In this document: positions 44,303 through 55,436 of the stretch, piece after piece | How positions within the stretch are numbered: the stretch's first letter is position 1 | How the letters are laid out: each line of letters starts with the position of its first letter | Assembly (NCBI GenBank): GCA_017311185.1 | Contig: JAESUZ010001071.1 | Span: 682,001 to 746,000 of the forward strand | Reading direction: 5' to 3' | Source of the DNA: Proteles cristata cristata | Lineage: Eukaryota > Chordata > Mammalia > Carnivora > Hyaenidae | DNA: 64,000 nt | Notes under the pieces: model-generated | The model's database searches: none | What the model saw: the letters and a program-made list of their open reading frames with translations, nothing else | What the model was told of the DNA's origin: nothing | Translations under genes and position numbers: made by a program

Positions 44303-45705
44303 CTCATCCATTTAGGATGAATAACTCTCAACGAAGTAGGTTTAGAGGGAACATACCTGAACATAATAAAGGCCATGTATGAACCTCCTCCCCCCCCCAG
44401 CTAACATTATGCTCAATGGTGAAAAACAGAGCTTTTCCTCTAAGATCAGGAACAAGACAAGGATGTCCACTCTCATCATTTGTATTCAACATAGTATTAG
44501 AAGTCCTAGCCACAACAATCAGACAAAAACTCACAAAAACAAACAAACCACAAAAACAAAAAAGAAATAAAAGGCACCCAAATTGGTAAGGAAAGAAGTA
44601 AAACTCTCACTATTTGCAGATGATATTATCCTTTATATAACAATCCCTGAAGACTCTACCAAAAAACTACTAGAATTGATGAATAAAATCATTAAATTGG
44701 CAGGATACAGATTAATACATGGAAATCTGTTGCTTTTCTATACCTAATAATGAGGTAGCAGAGAGAGAAATAAAGAAAACAATACCGTATATAATTACAC
44801 CAAAAATAATAAAATACCTAGGAATAAACTGAACAAAGGAGGTAAAAAAAATCTGTATTTCAAGAACTATATAACATTGATCACACAAATTAAAGATGAC
44901 ACAAGCAAATGGAAAAGCTATTCCATGCTCGTGGACTGGAAGAACCAATATTGTCAAAATATTCATACTACCCAAAGCAATCTACTGACTTAATGCCATC
45001 TCTATCAAAACACCAACAGTGCTCAAAGAACTACAACAAATAACACAAAAATCTGTATGACATGACACAAGATCCTGAATAGCCAAAGCAGTCGTAGAAA
45101 AAGAACAAAGTTGGAAATATCACAATCACAGATGTCAAGATGTACCAGAGAGTTGTACTAATCAAAGCAGTACAGTACTGGCAAAATAAATAAATAAATA
45201 AAAATAAAAAATAAAAGCAACAAACAAATAGAAAACAATAGAGAGGCCTGAAGTAAACCCATGCTAATATAGTCAATCTATGACAAAGGAGTCAAGAATG
45301 TACAATGGGGAAAAGAGAGTATATTTAACAAATAGTGGTGGGAAAACTGGACAGCTACCTGAAAAAGAGTAAATCTGGACTACTTTCTTACACCACACAC
45401 AAAAATAAACTTAAAATGAATTAAAGACATAAATGTGAGTCCTGAAGCCACAAAACTCCTAGAAGAAAACATAGGTAGTAATTTCTTTGACATTGGTTAT
45501 AAAAACATTTTTCTAGATATGCCTTTTTAGAAAAGGGAAACAAAAGCAAAGTTAAGCTATTGGAACTACACCAAATAAAGAGCTTTTGCACTGTGGAGGA
45601 AGCCACCAACAAAAGAGAAGGCAACATAACTGAATGGGAGAAGATATCTGCAAATGATATATCTGATAAGAGATCAATATCCAAAATATATAATGTATAC
45701 AACTC

Positions 45706-45706
<1 letters not shown>

Positions 45707-45754
<48 letters not shown>
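45707..45754 (+). repeat. (AC)24 microsatellite in L1
   Basis: Pure AC run of 48 bp inside the L1 ORF2 phrase 'tacaactcaacac'. Opposite-strand frames that read long Cys-Val runs are artefacts of this run. Confidence 0.95.
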
Positions 45755-45755
<1 letters not shown>

Positions 45756-46213
45756 AACCTGAATAATCTTATTACAACGGGGAAAGGACATGAATAGATA
45801 TTTTTCCAAAGAAGACATACAATGACAAATAGACTCATGAAAAGATTCTCACCATCACTAATCATCAGGGAAATGCAAATCAAAATCATAATGAAGTATT
45901 TCTTCACACTTGTCAAAATAGCTAAAATAAAAAATACATGAAATAACAAGTGCTAATGAGTTTGTAGAGGAAAAGGAACTCCTGATGCACCAGTGGTGGG
46001 AATGCAATGAAAAACAGTATGGTTTCTCAAAAAATTAAAAATAGAATTACCATGATCCAATAATTCCTCTACTGGGTATTGAAAATGAAATCACTAATTT
46101 AAAAAGATAGATATAGATATAGATAAACCTATGTTATTGCAGTATCCTGAAGATATATATGGAAGCAACCCAAGTGTCCACTGATGGATGAGTGGATAAA
46201 GAAGATGTAGTGT

Positions 46214-46215
<2 letters not shown>

Positions 46216-46250
<35 letters not shown>
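46216..46250 (+). repeat. (AC)17 microsatellite in the same L1
   Basis: Pure AC run of 35 bp, preceded by 'tagtgtgt', in late ORF2 of the same L1. Confidence 0.95.
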
Positions 46251-46252
<2 letters not shown>

Positions 46253-46638
46253 GGAATATTACTCAGCCATATAAAAAGAAATGAGATGTTACCATTTAAG
46301 ACATGGATGAACCTAGAGGGTATGATGCTAAGTGAAATAATCAGAGAATTACAACTGCCATATGATATTATTCATATTTGGAATTTAACAAGGAGAACAA
46401 ATGAACAAAGGGGAAAAAAAAGACAAAAACACATACTTTTAAGTACAGGGAAAAAACTAGTGGTTCCCACAGGAGTGGTGAGGGTTGATGGGTGAAATAG
46501 GTAAAAGGGATAAGGGTAGAATTATCATAATGAGCACTGAGAAATGTATAGAATTGTTGAATCATATAGCATACCTGCAACTAATATAACACTGCAAATT
46601 CATTATACTTCAATTAAAAAAAGGAGAAGCAACATATA

Positions 46639-47244
46639 TCTAAAACTTATGTGTAGTTCTAGATTCTGTAAAAAAGGAAGATATATTTTGACTGAAAAAC
46701 TCTTTTTTTTAAAAAAAAGTATACAATTGAAAATCAGATTCAAAAGTATTTTAAATGAAATAAAAATTAATAATAAATTTCACATGTAAAATTTGATAAA
46801 TATAATAAGCACCAAAAATCCAGAAATATGACATTAGAACTTTATAATTGTTATCAATTAACTGCTTGGCACATGTCCCTATAATACATGTTTCCATATT
46901 TTTTGGCTACTTAATATTTTTTGCCTCTTCATCTCACAATGATTTCATAATAGTTTCTATTAAAACATACAAAGATAATTCAGTCTTTCTGCTAGCATGG
47001 TTGATAAAATTGTTATTTCCATTATTACCATTAACTCAGGTTTTTTTTTTCTCCAGCTACAAAGTCTCTAGACTTAGAGCAACTCCTCTGAAAAGGTCAA
47101 TCCTCTGATGCTCAGCTCAGCCAATTCCTGACATGCCCTACTGAGAGGAGAAACATATGGTAAGAGGAAGTTCCAGAAAGGAACTTACAATTTCATTAAA
47201 GTATTGTTGATTTTGACAATTATTGTGGGAGATTTTTTCCTTTT
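46639..47244. other. No recognised feature
   Basis: AT-rich spacer between L1 and a SINE. The plus frame at 46848-47108 is 86 codons, hydrophobic and without family likeness. Confidence 0.4.
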
Positions 47245-47446
47245 TCTTTTAAATTTATTTCTGAGAGAGAGAGACAGCATGAGCAAGGGAGGGTCAGAGA
47301 AAGGGAGACAAAGAATCCGAAACAGGCTCCAGGCTCTGAACAAGAGTTCAGCACAGAGCCTGATGCGGGGCTCGAATCCACAAACCTTGAGGTCATGACC
47401 TGAGCCGAAGTCGGACACTTAACCGACTGAGCCACCCAGGCGCCCC
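47245..47446 (-). mobile_element. Can-SINE, reverse, long duplication
   Basis: Reverse copy with GA block, GAACAAGAGTTCAGCACAGA middle and CpG-rich end GGCGCCCC. TGGGAGATTTTTTCCTTTT (47226-47244) and TGGAAGATTTTTTCCTTTT (47447-47465) flank it with one difference in 19. Confidence 0.96.
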
Positions 47447-47465
47447 TGGAAGATTTTTTCCTTTT

Positions 47466-47844
47466 ATAAAAACTATTGCTCTCAGCTTCTAATGATTGGT
47501 TTGGTGGTCTGCAGTTACTCTTCAGTCAGTTCCTTTGATGTTATTGAGGATTTCATTGATAAATGTTTTTTGGGGGACTGACTCTGGCAACTGAAAATGC
47601 TTCCGTGGTTGATGTATTCCGTGATTAATTCTTTAACTGACACTCTTTTCGTATATCAGCCAATACAAAGCTCATTACATTTCTTTCCCATAAATTTCTT
47701 TGTCTTTCTTCAGTCATTTTGTGACATACGATTAAGACAGAAGCAATAGTAAAAGTGTACAGATTTCTTTTTATAGTGGTGGGTGTGTTTGTAATGCTCT
47801 CTGAATGTATGCTGTGATAAACAAAAATCTAGGATGACATTTGA
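47466..47844. other. No recognised feature
   Basis: Unremarkable sequence between a SINE and an LTR-like relic. Confidence 0.4.
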
Positions 47845-48120
47845 TGACACTTGACCTTTTGTGATTCCTAGACTTTAATGTAGACAGAATCTGTGAATAT
47901 GCGGAGATATTCCTGTTTCGGTTGCATTACATGACAAAAGAGATTTTGCAGATATAATTAAGGTCCCAAATCAGTTGATGGGGAGATTCTCCAGGGTGAA
48001 GAGGCTTAACCTAATATGTTTAAAAGGCCTGAGACTTTTCTAAAGACAGAGATTCACTGATTATATGGAGAAACATTATGTTGATTCTAGGGTAAGAAAA
48101 TGCTCCACCATCCCTGACAC
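47845..48120 (+). mobile_element. Ancient MaLR-like LTR fragment
   Basis: Ordered words 'tgcattacatgacaaaagag' near 47923, 'attttgcagatataattaag' near 47943, 'gtcccaaatcagttgatggg' near 47963, 'ggagattctccagggtgaag' near 47982 and 'cttaacctaatatg' near 48004. In related old LTRs this reads 'gatttttgcagatgtaattaaggtcc ... gggagattatcctgggtgg ... ctaatc'. The family call is tentative. Confidence 0.5.
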
Positions 48121-48184
48121 ACACTTGACAGTTTGGTACCTTTTTGGCTTTCAGTCTTACTGACATTCTAAAAACACTCAGTGA

Positions 48185-48394
48185 GGGGCGCCTGGGTGGC
48201 TTAGTCGGTTAAGCGTCAGACTTTCGCTTAGGTCATGATCTCGCAGTTCGTGGGTTCGAGCCCCACGTCGGGCTCTGTGCTGACTGCCAGCTCAGCGCCT
48301 GGAGCCTCTTTCGGTCTGTGACTCCCTCTCTCTCTGACCCTCTCCTGCTCACGCTGTCTCTCTTTCTCCTAGAAATAATAATAAAAAAAAAAAA
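48185..48394 (+). mobile_element. Young felid SINE (component of the composite)
   Basis: Full-length copy: GGGGCGCCTGGGTGGCTTAG head, CTTTCGCTTAGGTCATGATC, GGTTCGAGCCCCACGTCGGG box B region, CTGACTGCCAGCTCAG, CT block, CCTAGAAATAATAAT and a 12-A run. Few differences from the 7027 copy. Confidence 0.96.
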
Positions 48395-48400
48395 TCTAAA

Positions 48401-49036
48401 GGCAGAAATACGGAGTATCAATAACCTAAGCTTCCACTATAAGAAACTAGAGAGAGGAGATCAATATAAGTTTAAAGTATGGAGAAGGGAGTAATTAATT
48501 TAAAAAAAATAGGGCAGAACCCATGAAATTAAAAATAGAAAAACAACAGAGAAAATCAACGAAAACAAAAATGATAGCTTGAAAAGATCGATAAAATTTA
48601 TAAACTTCAAATCAAGCTGACCAAGATAAAAAAGAATAGACACAAGTTATCAAATGGAAATTAAATAGGCATCATCAATATTGATACCTTGGACATTAAA
48701 GAGTTAGTAAAAGAATACTATGAACAACTTTATGTCCACAAATTTGAAACAGTCCAATTTCTTTTAAGACAAAAACTACCTAAACTTACAAAAGGAGAGA
48801 GATACCAATCTTCACATCTCTTCCAGAAGAAAAAACAGAGAGAACACTTCCTAACACATCCTATGAGGATAACCTTACCCCAATATCAACATGAAATAAA
48901 GGCATTATAAGAAAAGAAAGAAAGAAAGAAAAGAAAAACAGACCATTAACATAGACACAAAAATCAAATCCAATAATACATAGAAAAAATACACGTTATG
49001 GCATAAAAAAACATAAAAAAACATTAAAAAACATTT
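48401..49036 (+). mobile_element. Orphan L1 ORF2 middle fragment ending in A-rich steps
   Basis: Begins abruptly 'ggcagaaatacgg' and becomes recognisable L1 ORF2 (the region before the reverse transcriptase) by about 48500. The open piece at 48689-48910 includes KEYYEQLYVHKFE, matching the family's REYYEQLYANKFD. An AAAG tetranucleotide run follows at 48911-48938. The end is a stepped A-rich series (AAAAAAACATAAAAAAACAT-like), not an L1 3'UTR. The sequence is strongly diverged from the L1 copies at 12.8 and 44.3 kb, although it sits inside a young insertion. Confidence 0.75.
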
Positions 49037-49102
49037 AAAAAAATCTAAAAACACTCAGTGACTAGGAATATTCATTAGTTGAAAAACATGTTGGATTTGA
49101 TA

Positions 49103-49470
49103 TGTATATTAGTTTAGGCTACTAAAATGAAAATATCACAGATGGGTTGTCCTAAACAACAAACATTTATCTCAGTTCTGAAAGTTGCAAAGTCCTAAGC
49201 TGAAGATACAGGCAGCTTTGATGCCTGTGATGAGAGTCTGCTTTCTGGTCCATAGACAGCCATTCTCTCACTGTGTCTTCACATGATGGAAGGGGTGAGG
49301 GAACTCTCAGAGCTCTCTTTCAGAAGGTCACTAATCTCATTCATAATGGCTCCACTCTATGACCAAATATCTCTTGGAGGTCCATTTCTTCATATCATCA
49401 CCTTGAGGGACAAGATTTCAGTACATGCATTTGGAGGTGGGTGGGAGATAAACATTTTGTCCAAATAACA
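49103..49470 (-). mobile_element. MLT1-type MaLR LTR, antisense
   Basis: Complement of an MLT1A-like LTR on the plus strand: 'tgtatattagtttaggctac' at the start, 'ttgtcctaaacaacaaacat' near 49148, 'cattctctcactgtgtcttc' near 49261, 'ctaatctcattcataatggc' near 49331, 'gaccaaatatctcttggagg' near 49361 and 'gataaacattttgtccaa' near 49448. Solo LTR, diverged. It lies 42 bp after the composite insertion. Confidence 0.85.
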
Positions 49471-50416
49471 ATTAGTTCAATTTGCATACCTTTCCTAATG
49501 AAAAATAAATGGACCATTTGGAAATCTTCCTCAGATATTCATAAGTCTTTTAGTTGAGTGTGTAAGATTGATTCTTATAAAATTAAAGACTGATAGAATT
49601 AGCAAAAACAGAGTGAGCTCTTTGACAGAGGGAACTACTATAACTTTTCCAAATATTCTGTTCATAAACAAGAAACTCACAAAGGTGGTGTGGTTAGCTT
49701 TTTCTTTAAAATCAATTCCATTTATTTACTATATAGATCTTTGATTTGACCTCCTAGGACTGCTTCTTTCTTGTTTGGAACTTCCTTTTTTCCTGAACAT
49801 AAGTGGATCTGCTTCTTTGTAAATGTAATGTTCAGAAGGACTTCCGAGCTATTTTGCTCTAATGTAGAGAAATTGGTAAATAGCCACACATCTTGTTAAG
49901 GAATGAAAAGTTTACTATACGAACTAAGACAACAGCATTACACTCATGAAAAGTGTTTTGGAACATTGTTGCTGATGAATGGAGACACTGTTTCTTTTTA
50001 ATTTGTGAAAATTTAGAATAGATCTTGAAGAATTCAGATATCATAGAGTTGGCAGGTGACATTAATTGAATTTGGTGCATTTTCAGATAAAAAAGGTTTA
50101 GACATCTGAGCATGTCTCACAGAGCCCTGCACCAACTCTACCACCATCTGATATTGTGAGGGTTACGCCAATGACACACTCAACACTCCCCCTCCTGTTG
50201 CTCATTGGGCACACTGTATCTTATCCCTAGTGAAATCCTTCAATTATGTGCCCCTCAGTGTGGCACCTATAGGCATTTCAATAAAGAGTGGGGGAGTTAT
50301 TTGTGAAAACACATGAAAATACATATATTGGGCACTTTTTGAATTACAATCATGAATAGAAGAAAATGAAAGAACAGAAAGATAAAGGATGTGTTAACCC
50401 TAGTATCTGCTTCCCA
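49471..50416. other. No recognised feature
   Basis: About 950 bp of unique-looking sequence. The minus frame at 49859-50113 (84 codons) has no motif. Confidence 0.4.
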
Positions 50417-50584
50417 GGGGTGCCTTGGTGACTCAGTCAGTTAAACATCTGATGTCAGCTCAGGTCATGATCTTGAGGTTCATGAATTCAAGCACTGTGT
50501 TGGGCTCTGTGCTGACAGCTTAGAGCCTGGAGTCTGCTTCAGATTTTGTGTCTTCTTCTCTTTCTGCCCCTCCCCTGTGTGCTT

Positions 50585-50624
<40 letters not shown>

Positions 50625-50636
50625 AAACACTAAAAA
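50417..50636 (+). mobile_element. Can-SINE, plus, with (CT)n tail
   Basis: GGGGTGCCTTGGTGACTCAG head, decayed box B, GTGCTGACAGCTTAGAGCCT middle, a pure CT run at 50587-50620 and AAATAAACACTAAAAAG tail. No convincing duplication. Confidence 0.92.
50587..50620 (+). repeat. (TC)17 microsatellite in SINE
   Basis: Pure TC run in the SINE's pyrimidine block. Confidence 0.93.
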
Positions 50637-51149
50637 GAGAATTCGCTTTCTAAACAAATTGATCAGTGAATGATTTCCTTTTCCTATCTTTCATCCAGCC
50701 CATTTCTCCATTAATGTGAATTATATAGAGAAGCAGATTTCCTTACTTAAGAAAGATGACCATTTTTGAGAATCTGAAGTTTTCCTCCTACTTTCCAATA
50801 TATAAAACAGTTATGAAGAACAATTTTAAGCATGAATTGCTGGTGATCAAGTAAAGAGCAAGAAAAAAAAAACGACCCTTAGCTTTGTACACAGATCCTT
50901 TGCCTTCTGTCCTCAGAGTAAGATTCTACAGCCTTTCTCCAGTCATTCTTCTTCACTTTCCCACCCTCCCCTATACATTTCTGACTTCCATAGGCTTTAT
51001 GTTAGAAAGTATAGGCTCCAGGTCAGGACACGTGGTTGTCAATACTAGCTACACAGGGTCTTTCCATAAGTAGTTCTCCAAAGGTGGCCCCATACACATT
51101 TCTTTCCCAAACTCATACTCTTGTATAGTCCTCTTGCATACTGAATCTT
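50637..51149. other. No recognised feature
   Basis: About 500 bp with no assignable element. Confidence 0.4.
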
Positions 51150-51587
51150 GTATGAGCCTATAGTTCACTTTAGCCAATAGAAACAATAGAGGTGAAGCTA
51201 TTAAAGTTCCAGGCCTAACCCTTAAGAAAGCCTGACAGCTTCTGCTGTCATGCTTTTGAGAGTCCCGAGCTATCATGTAAGAGATCTGGTTACCCTGCCT
51301 GAGAGACCATGTGGAGACATCAACTATCAGGAGAGGTCACTGGGAGGTGAAGAAGCCCAGAGGGGGATATCCTACTCTGCAGCCATCCCCAAAAGACACC
51401 ATATATGTCAGTGAGCCACCTTGAACATTCAAGTTTACTTATTTCAGAAAAAACTCTCCAGCTGTCCCAAGTTGTGCACAGAATCATGAAAGAAAATGCC
51501 TGTTGTTTTTTAGTTTAGTTTAGTTTAGTCTTTAATTTTAAGCCAGAGTTTCAGGATTGTTTGAAAACAATAGACTACTGAAAGACA
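51150..51587 (+). mobile_element. Ancient MaLR-like LTR relic with TTTAG microsatellite
   Basis: Same family as 28880. Words in order: 'atagttcactttagccaata' near 51161, 'gagtcccgagctatcatgta' near 51260, 'ctgcctgagagaccatgtgg' near 51295, 'tatatgtcagtgagccacct' near 51402, 'acagaatcatgaaagaaaat' near 51478 and 'ttttaagccagagtttcagg' near 51536. A TTTAG run (about 51508-51529) interrupts the usual 'gttgttttaagcc' phrase. Confidence 0.55.
51508..51529 (+). repeat. (TTTAG)4 microsatellite
   Basis: Four consecutive TTTAG units in the 3' part of the LTR-like relic. Confidence 0.9.
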
Positions 51588-51597
51588 TACTAAGTGC

Positions 51598-51768
51598 AGC
51601 CTTGGGAATCACTTGACCTTGTCAATTTTCTCATTAGTAAAATTGGATTTCTAATAATAATACTTGATTCATTGGGTTGGTGTGAGCATTGTTGAGCAAG
51701 GCATGGAAAGCTCTTGGATCCATTTTTAGCATGTAGTAATCCTCAATAAAATAACTGTTATCATTACT
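51598..51768 (+). mobile_element. MIR SINE fragment
   Basis: MIR words: 'aatcacttgaccttgtcaat' near 51608, 'ttctcattagtaaaattgga' near 51628, 'ggttggtgtgagcattgttg' near 51675, 'atggaaagctcttgg' near 51702 and 'agtaatcctcaataaaataa' near 51735. The 3' half is the best preserved. Confidence 0.7.
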
Positions 51769-51897
51769 TTACTGGCTTTTCCTAGTTCTCCAAATTTTGC
51801 TCGCATTTTGTTGCCCTTGCTTTCATCCCTTGTGAACACTACACTTGACTAGGTCTTACCTTTTTTCTCTTTATATGGTAGTTAGAAGATGAAGAAT

Positions 51898-52040
51898 ATA
51901 TGAAACCCTGAGTGTACATTCAGCCATTTACTAACTGTTTAAACTTGTGTGGAAATTTCTTTGATCATTGTCTGTAGAATGGCCTCAGTAACATCTGTCT
52001 CTGATTCCTGGTAGGAAGTTTGAAAATGTTAATATTTTCA
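51898..52040 (+). mobile_element. Possible MIR fragment
   Basis: 'agccatttactaactgttta' near 51922 and 'tctgtagaatggcctcagta' near 51970 resemble MIR's 'gccacttactagctgtgt' and 'tctgtaaaatggggataata'. It follows another MIR by 130 bp. Confidence 0.5.
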
Positions 52041-52699
52041 AATAGAGGTTTACATTGATTAGTAACTTAAGAACAATAGCAATTATTAAATAGGCACAAT
52101 TATTATTCTTGGAACAAATAGCATCTCTACGTGTCTTTCCAGATTATTATATGTAGAATTCTTTCCTCCAACCTCTGTGATTCTGATGTAATCTGTGAAA
52201 TGTCCCATGATCTATATAAGAATACCTCATTTTGATTTTTTGATGTGTCTGTCCAAATGAACTGCTAATTTTTAAAACAGGAGTGCATCTTAGTGATTTC
52301 TGCAAAATGTGTCCATATTATACACCATTCTAGAAATTGATATTTGCCAAGTTTGCTGCTGCTGTTGTTGTTTGTTTTGGCTGGCTTGAATACGGCACTC
52401 TTCTGCTTTGGGGGAAGCAACCACTGATCCATTATTGTATGAATTTTGGTAGAAGCAAGGACCTCACTTCTCATTTTAAAAACTGCATATACCCACCACT
52501 CACTCTCCCTAACTCTTGGCAATGAAGGAATAAACATGGTTCGACCAGTAGGATCCTTACATCCGTGCTTTTAATCATACGATCAATGACCTAAGGAGGA
52601 GTAGAGAATTCACTTCAACACAGGCAACAGTGGTGACTACAGCAGGCAGGGTCTAGAGTCAGCACTGTGATGATGACTGTTGTGGACCAGATGTCCAGC
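52041..52699. other. No recognised feature
   Basis: Opposed short frames at 52265-52537 overlap on both strands. No family likeness seen in either. Confidence 0.4.
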
Positions 52700-52912
52700 C
52701 CGATTCTCTTTACAGGTGGTAGGGGTGTGGTGCTCACTACCTCAGCCACCACTGCTTCCTTTCACAGCCTGATTCTTCAGGCTTCTCTAGCCCCTGTGAG
52801 ATCACCATTATTCTCTCTAAATTCTTTTTCTACTTAAATTCATAGGACTGGCTTCTGCTGTTTGCAGCCAAGAATCTGAGTAGTATAGTGCCCTTGATAA
52901 GAGAATCCTTGG
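52700..52912 (+). mobile_element. Possible old LTR 3' end
   Basis: The tail 'tctttttctacttaaattca' near 52823, then 'ttctgctgtttgcagccaag' near 52853 and 'aatctgagtagtatag', resembles the 3' end of old ERVL/MaLR LTRs ('ctgttgcttgcaaccaagaatcctaactaatacag'). Only the last ~100 bp are suggestive. Confidence 0.4.
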
Positions 52913-55436
52913 AATGCTAGCTATAATGAGAGCTGCTAACAGAGAGAGTTAGTGACATTTTGACTAATGAGAAAAATTGAGAGAAGAATAGACAAGATAG
53001 TTATGGCAGGAAGAAGAACTTAAGGCTATTGCCTTGCACAAATCCAGAAAGGGTTTTTATATTAATCCATGAGGTTTTTGGAGAGCAAATAATTCAGCTG
53101 GTAGATAACTGTGGCTCTTTACATAGTCTTCAAATTTTTAGAATGAGGAAAATCACAGCAAGGGTCCCAGAAGGGCTGCCATAGCAAAGAAGGCAAAGGC
53201 TCACTGATAAGTTTTCTCATCTTCAAATAACTCAAAGGAAGCCAGAATCATGTCACTAGCAGAACTAGGAGAAGAACAGTAGCAAAATTCTCAGATGGAT
53301 ATTGTATTAGCATTTACATTGTTTAGCTTTACTGAGAAGATTAAATAGTGTACCAAAAATGTTATTTATTTCCCACAAGTCTTTTATGTCAAGTACACAA
53401 TGGAAAGTTGAGTCAACAAACTGCTTGATCAAGGACACTCCATTGCTAAGTTGTTTTTTGCTGTTGTCGTCGTTTGTTTTTTTGCTTTTCTATTAATAGT
53501 CTGGAATACACAAGAGAGAAATGGAGATAACCCATTACTGAAGAGTTTTTGGTTTAATTGAATCAAAACCAAAGCTCAGTGAAACTTTGAGATTTTTAGG
53601 TATATCTTAAGAGGAACACACAAATAAGATTTAATACAAGTCGTTGTAAACGAATCATTCTGGTTACAATGCACAAGTATTTTTCAAAGTTGAATGCTCA
53701 GATCCTTTGAGAAGAATGGTATGCAGAGAACTGTGCTTATCAATATCTTTGTTTTCTTCCCAAAGACTCAATGGGCCTGGGGTGTAGGTGGGAGGGCAAT
53801 GAGGGAAAACGATAGTGAGCCAGAACACATTCTTCCCCCCTAACTACAGTGAGGGCATCTTCATTCTGCATAGCTTATTGACGTAATATCCTTCTTGTTC
53901 TGACTTCCTAGAGCCCATGTTGCTCTTATTAATACAGAAGATAGCATACAATATTATGACCATTTGTTTATGTTTTATATCCCCAGTCAACCTTAAAAGG
54001 AGGCTCTTGATTTAAAGTGTTTTTATCACCCAACAGCAGAGGTAATGAAAAAATTACACAATGAAGGTGTTGTCTTATTAATTGACAAATTTTTGCCAAG
54101 AGTCAGAAAAATTGTTTGTAATTCAATTTATGTACTCACTTCTCAGGGTCTGAAAGTACTTCAAAGTGATAGGTAATTAGGGGAGGAAGAATGGAATGTA
54201 AAGAAAATTGTCACTTTTCTTGCAACATCTAAAAATTTCTGTAGACTGGTGTAATTTCTAGTTAATAGGAGGAATTATCTGTCTACATGGTCTTTCCCTA
54301 ATTTAACAAATGCAGTATTTGGCCAAATTTGTTTCAGTTTGTCTTTAAAGCAGTTGTCTATATTGGTTGTGATGAACTGCTTAATATCAATATTGCACAG
54401 TTCAAAAAAAAAGCATCATATAAAACAACCTTGAGCCAAGGCCTTTCGGCTTTGGTATTATAGAGCCAAGTACATTAATTTTAACCTAGTAGGCCCTTAA
54501 TACATGTTAGTTTGCTTTACAGCAAATATTACTTCAGATACTGAATATGCACATGGTTTCTAAAAATAAAAAAGAATACGTAAACATAAAAAAGAAAAAG
54601 AAATGGATTATTTAACTCTTCTAAATGATGCCATTTTCCACCAAATAAAATAATCCAATACTGATAATGAACAATTTTCCACTTTATTCAATTTTAGTAA
54701 ATGAGAATGTTCTCCTGGCAACAGAATGTCTCCACGTTATTCTTAATTTGGCCCTTGTCTGTTCTATCCTGATGTGAAAGACAAATGGAGATTGTGCAGG
54801 CCCCTGGGCTCTCTATTTCTTTTTGCTGTAAAAATGCTTATCATGTCCACAATTTGAAAAGCGATGGGGCATCACTACTCCATTTTTTGGAGGTCAAACT
54901 ATGTCCCTTTTAGCATGGTTCAGATTAAGTAGACTAACTTCTTTTTCCATTATTTCTTCATGTTAAATGATCCAGATACTATCTAACTTCAAGGACTGAT
55001 TATTTTCAAGCAATATAAATGAGAATTGTATTACTCTAACTGGGCTAAAAGGCAACTGGGTATTAACAGCCAGTTGTTTCCTAAAGTGTCACTCCCTTGT
55101 CCATCCTTAAACTTTTGTGTTCCAGGCCAAAATGAAGACTCAGTTGAATTTCTTACCAGAGGAAGAGGGTTGAGGAAGCAGAAACTTGATATACAAAGGT
55201 ATGAACTCTTTTCCAAACATATATTGAGGGACATCTCTGACCAAATGAAAGAGCAGAGAGTATATAGAAAGGAGGCATCATGACCGTTTTTGACAGGAGT
55301 TTCTAAGACTAGTAGAAATAGAAAAAGTAGGCATACCCTGATCCCCCAGTCTCCTCCACCTCCTCTTCTGACCAAAGGGTAACATTAGCACTCTCTTATG
55401 GTGTTATGCAGTGTATTTGCTCTGCCCTTTGCAGTG
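52913..55436. other. No recognised gene or repeat
   Basis: About 2.5 kb of unique-looking sequence. Frames at 55026-55375 (85 codons plus, 114 codons minus) overlap antisense to each other and have no recognised motif. Confidence 0.45.

Larger units (their letters stand above)
44330..46280 (+). pseudogene. L1 ORF2 remnant (RT to C-terminus), frameshifted
   Basis: Encodes remnants of the reverse transcriptase palm (TRQGCPLS, then FADD), the thumb and the C-terminal region. Later readable words include NNRRGHK-like stretches with stops. A 68-codon piece at 45560-45766 ends in a His-Thr repeat translated from the CA microsatellite, which shows the run interrupts ORF2. Key catalytic residues are visible but no frame spans them. 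Confidence 0.75.
44303..46623 (+). mobile_element. 5'-truncated L1 with 15-bp duplications
   Basis: L1 starting inside ORF2 and running to its 3' end, with an A-rich tail at about 46613. GAGAAGCAACATATA flanks it on both sides (44288-44302 and 46624-46638). This fixes both edges and shows a single target-primed insertion of about 2.3 kb. ORF2 is open only in pieces. The RT motif TRQGCPLS is intact at 44452-44475 and FADD at 44613-44624, but they are in different frames. An A/C-rich expansion at about 44520-44575 lies between them. Two CA microsatellites sit inside. Confidence 0.93.
48167..49061 (+). mobile_element. Composite insertion: SINE plus L1 fragment between one pair of duplications
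   Basis: An 18-bp TCTAAAAACACTCAGTGA stands immediately before the SINE head (48167-48184) and again at 49044-49061. It is identical in both places and encloses both a young SINE and an ORF2-derived segment. A second, inner pair AAAAAAATCTAAA (48388-48400 and 49037-49049) brackets only the L1-derived part. The simplest reading is nested: the SINE came first, and the other segment then entered at the boundary of its A tail and right duplication. See Findings. Confidence 0.85.

Noticed and set aside
45421..45949. Minus-strand frames with long Cys-Val runs that look like a Cys-rich or membrane protein
   Set aside because: They are translations of the CA microsatellite and antisense L1 ORF2.
48185..49043. 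A single chimeric SINE-L1 transcript as the sole explanation of the shared duplication
   Set aside because: Not excluded, but the inner AAAAAAATCTAAA pair is better explained by a second insertion into the SINE's tail, so it is kept only as the alternative.
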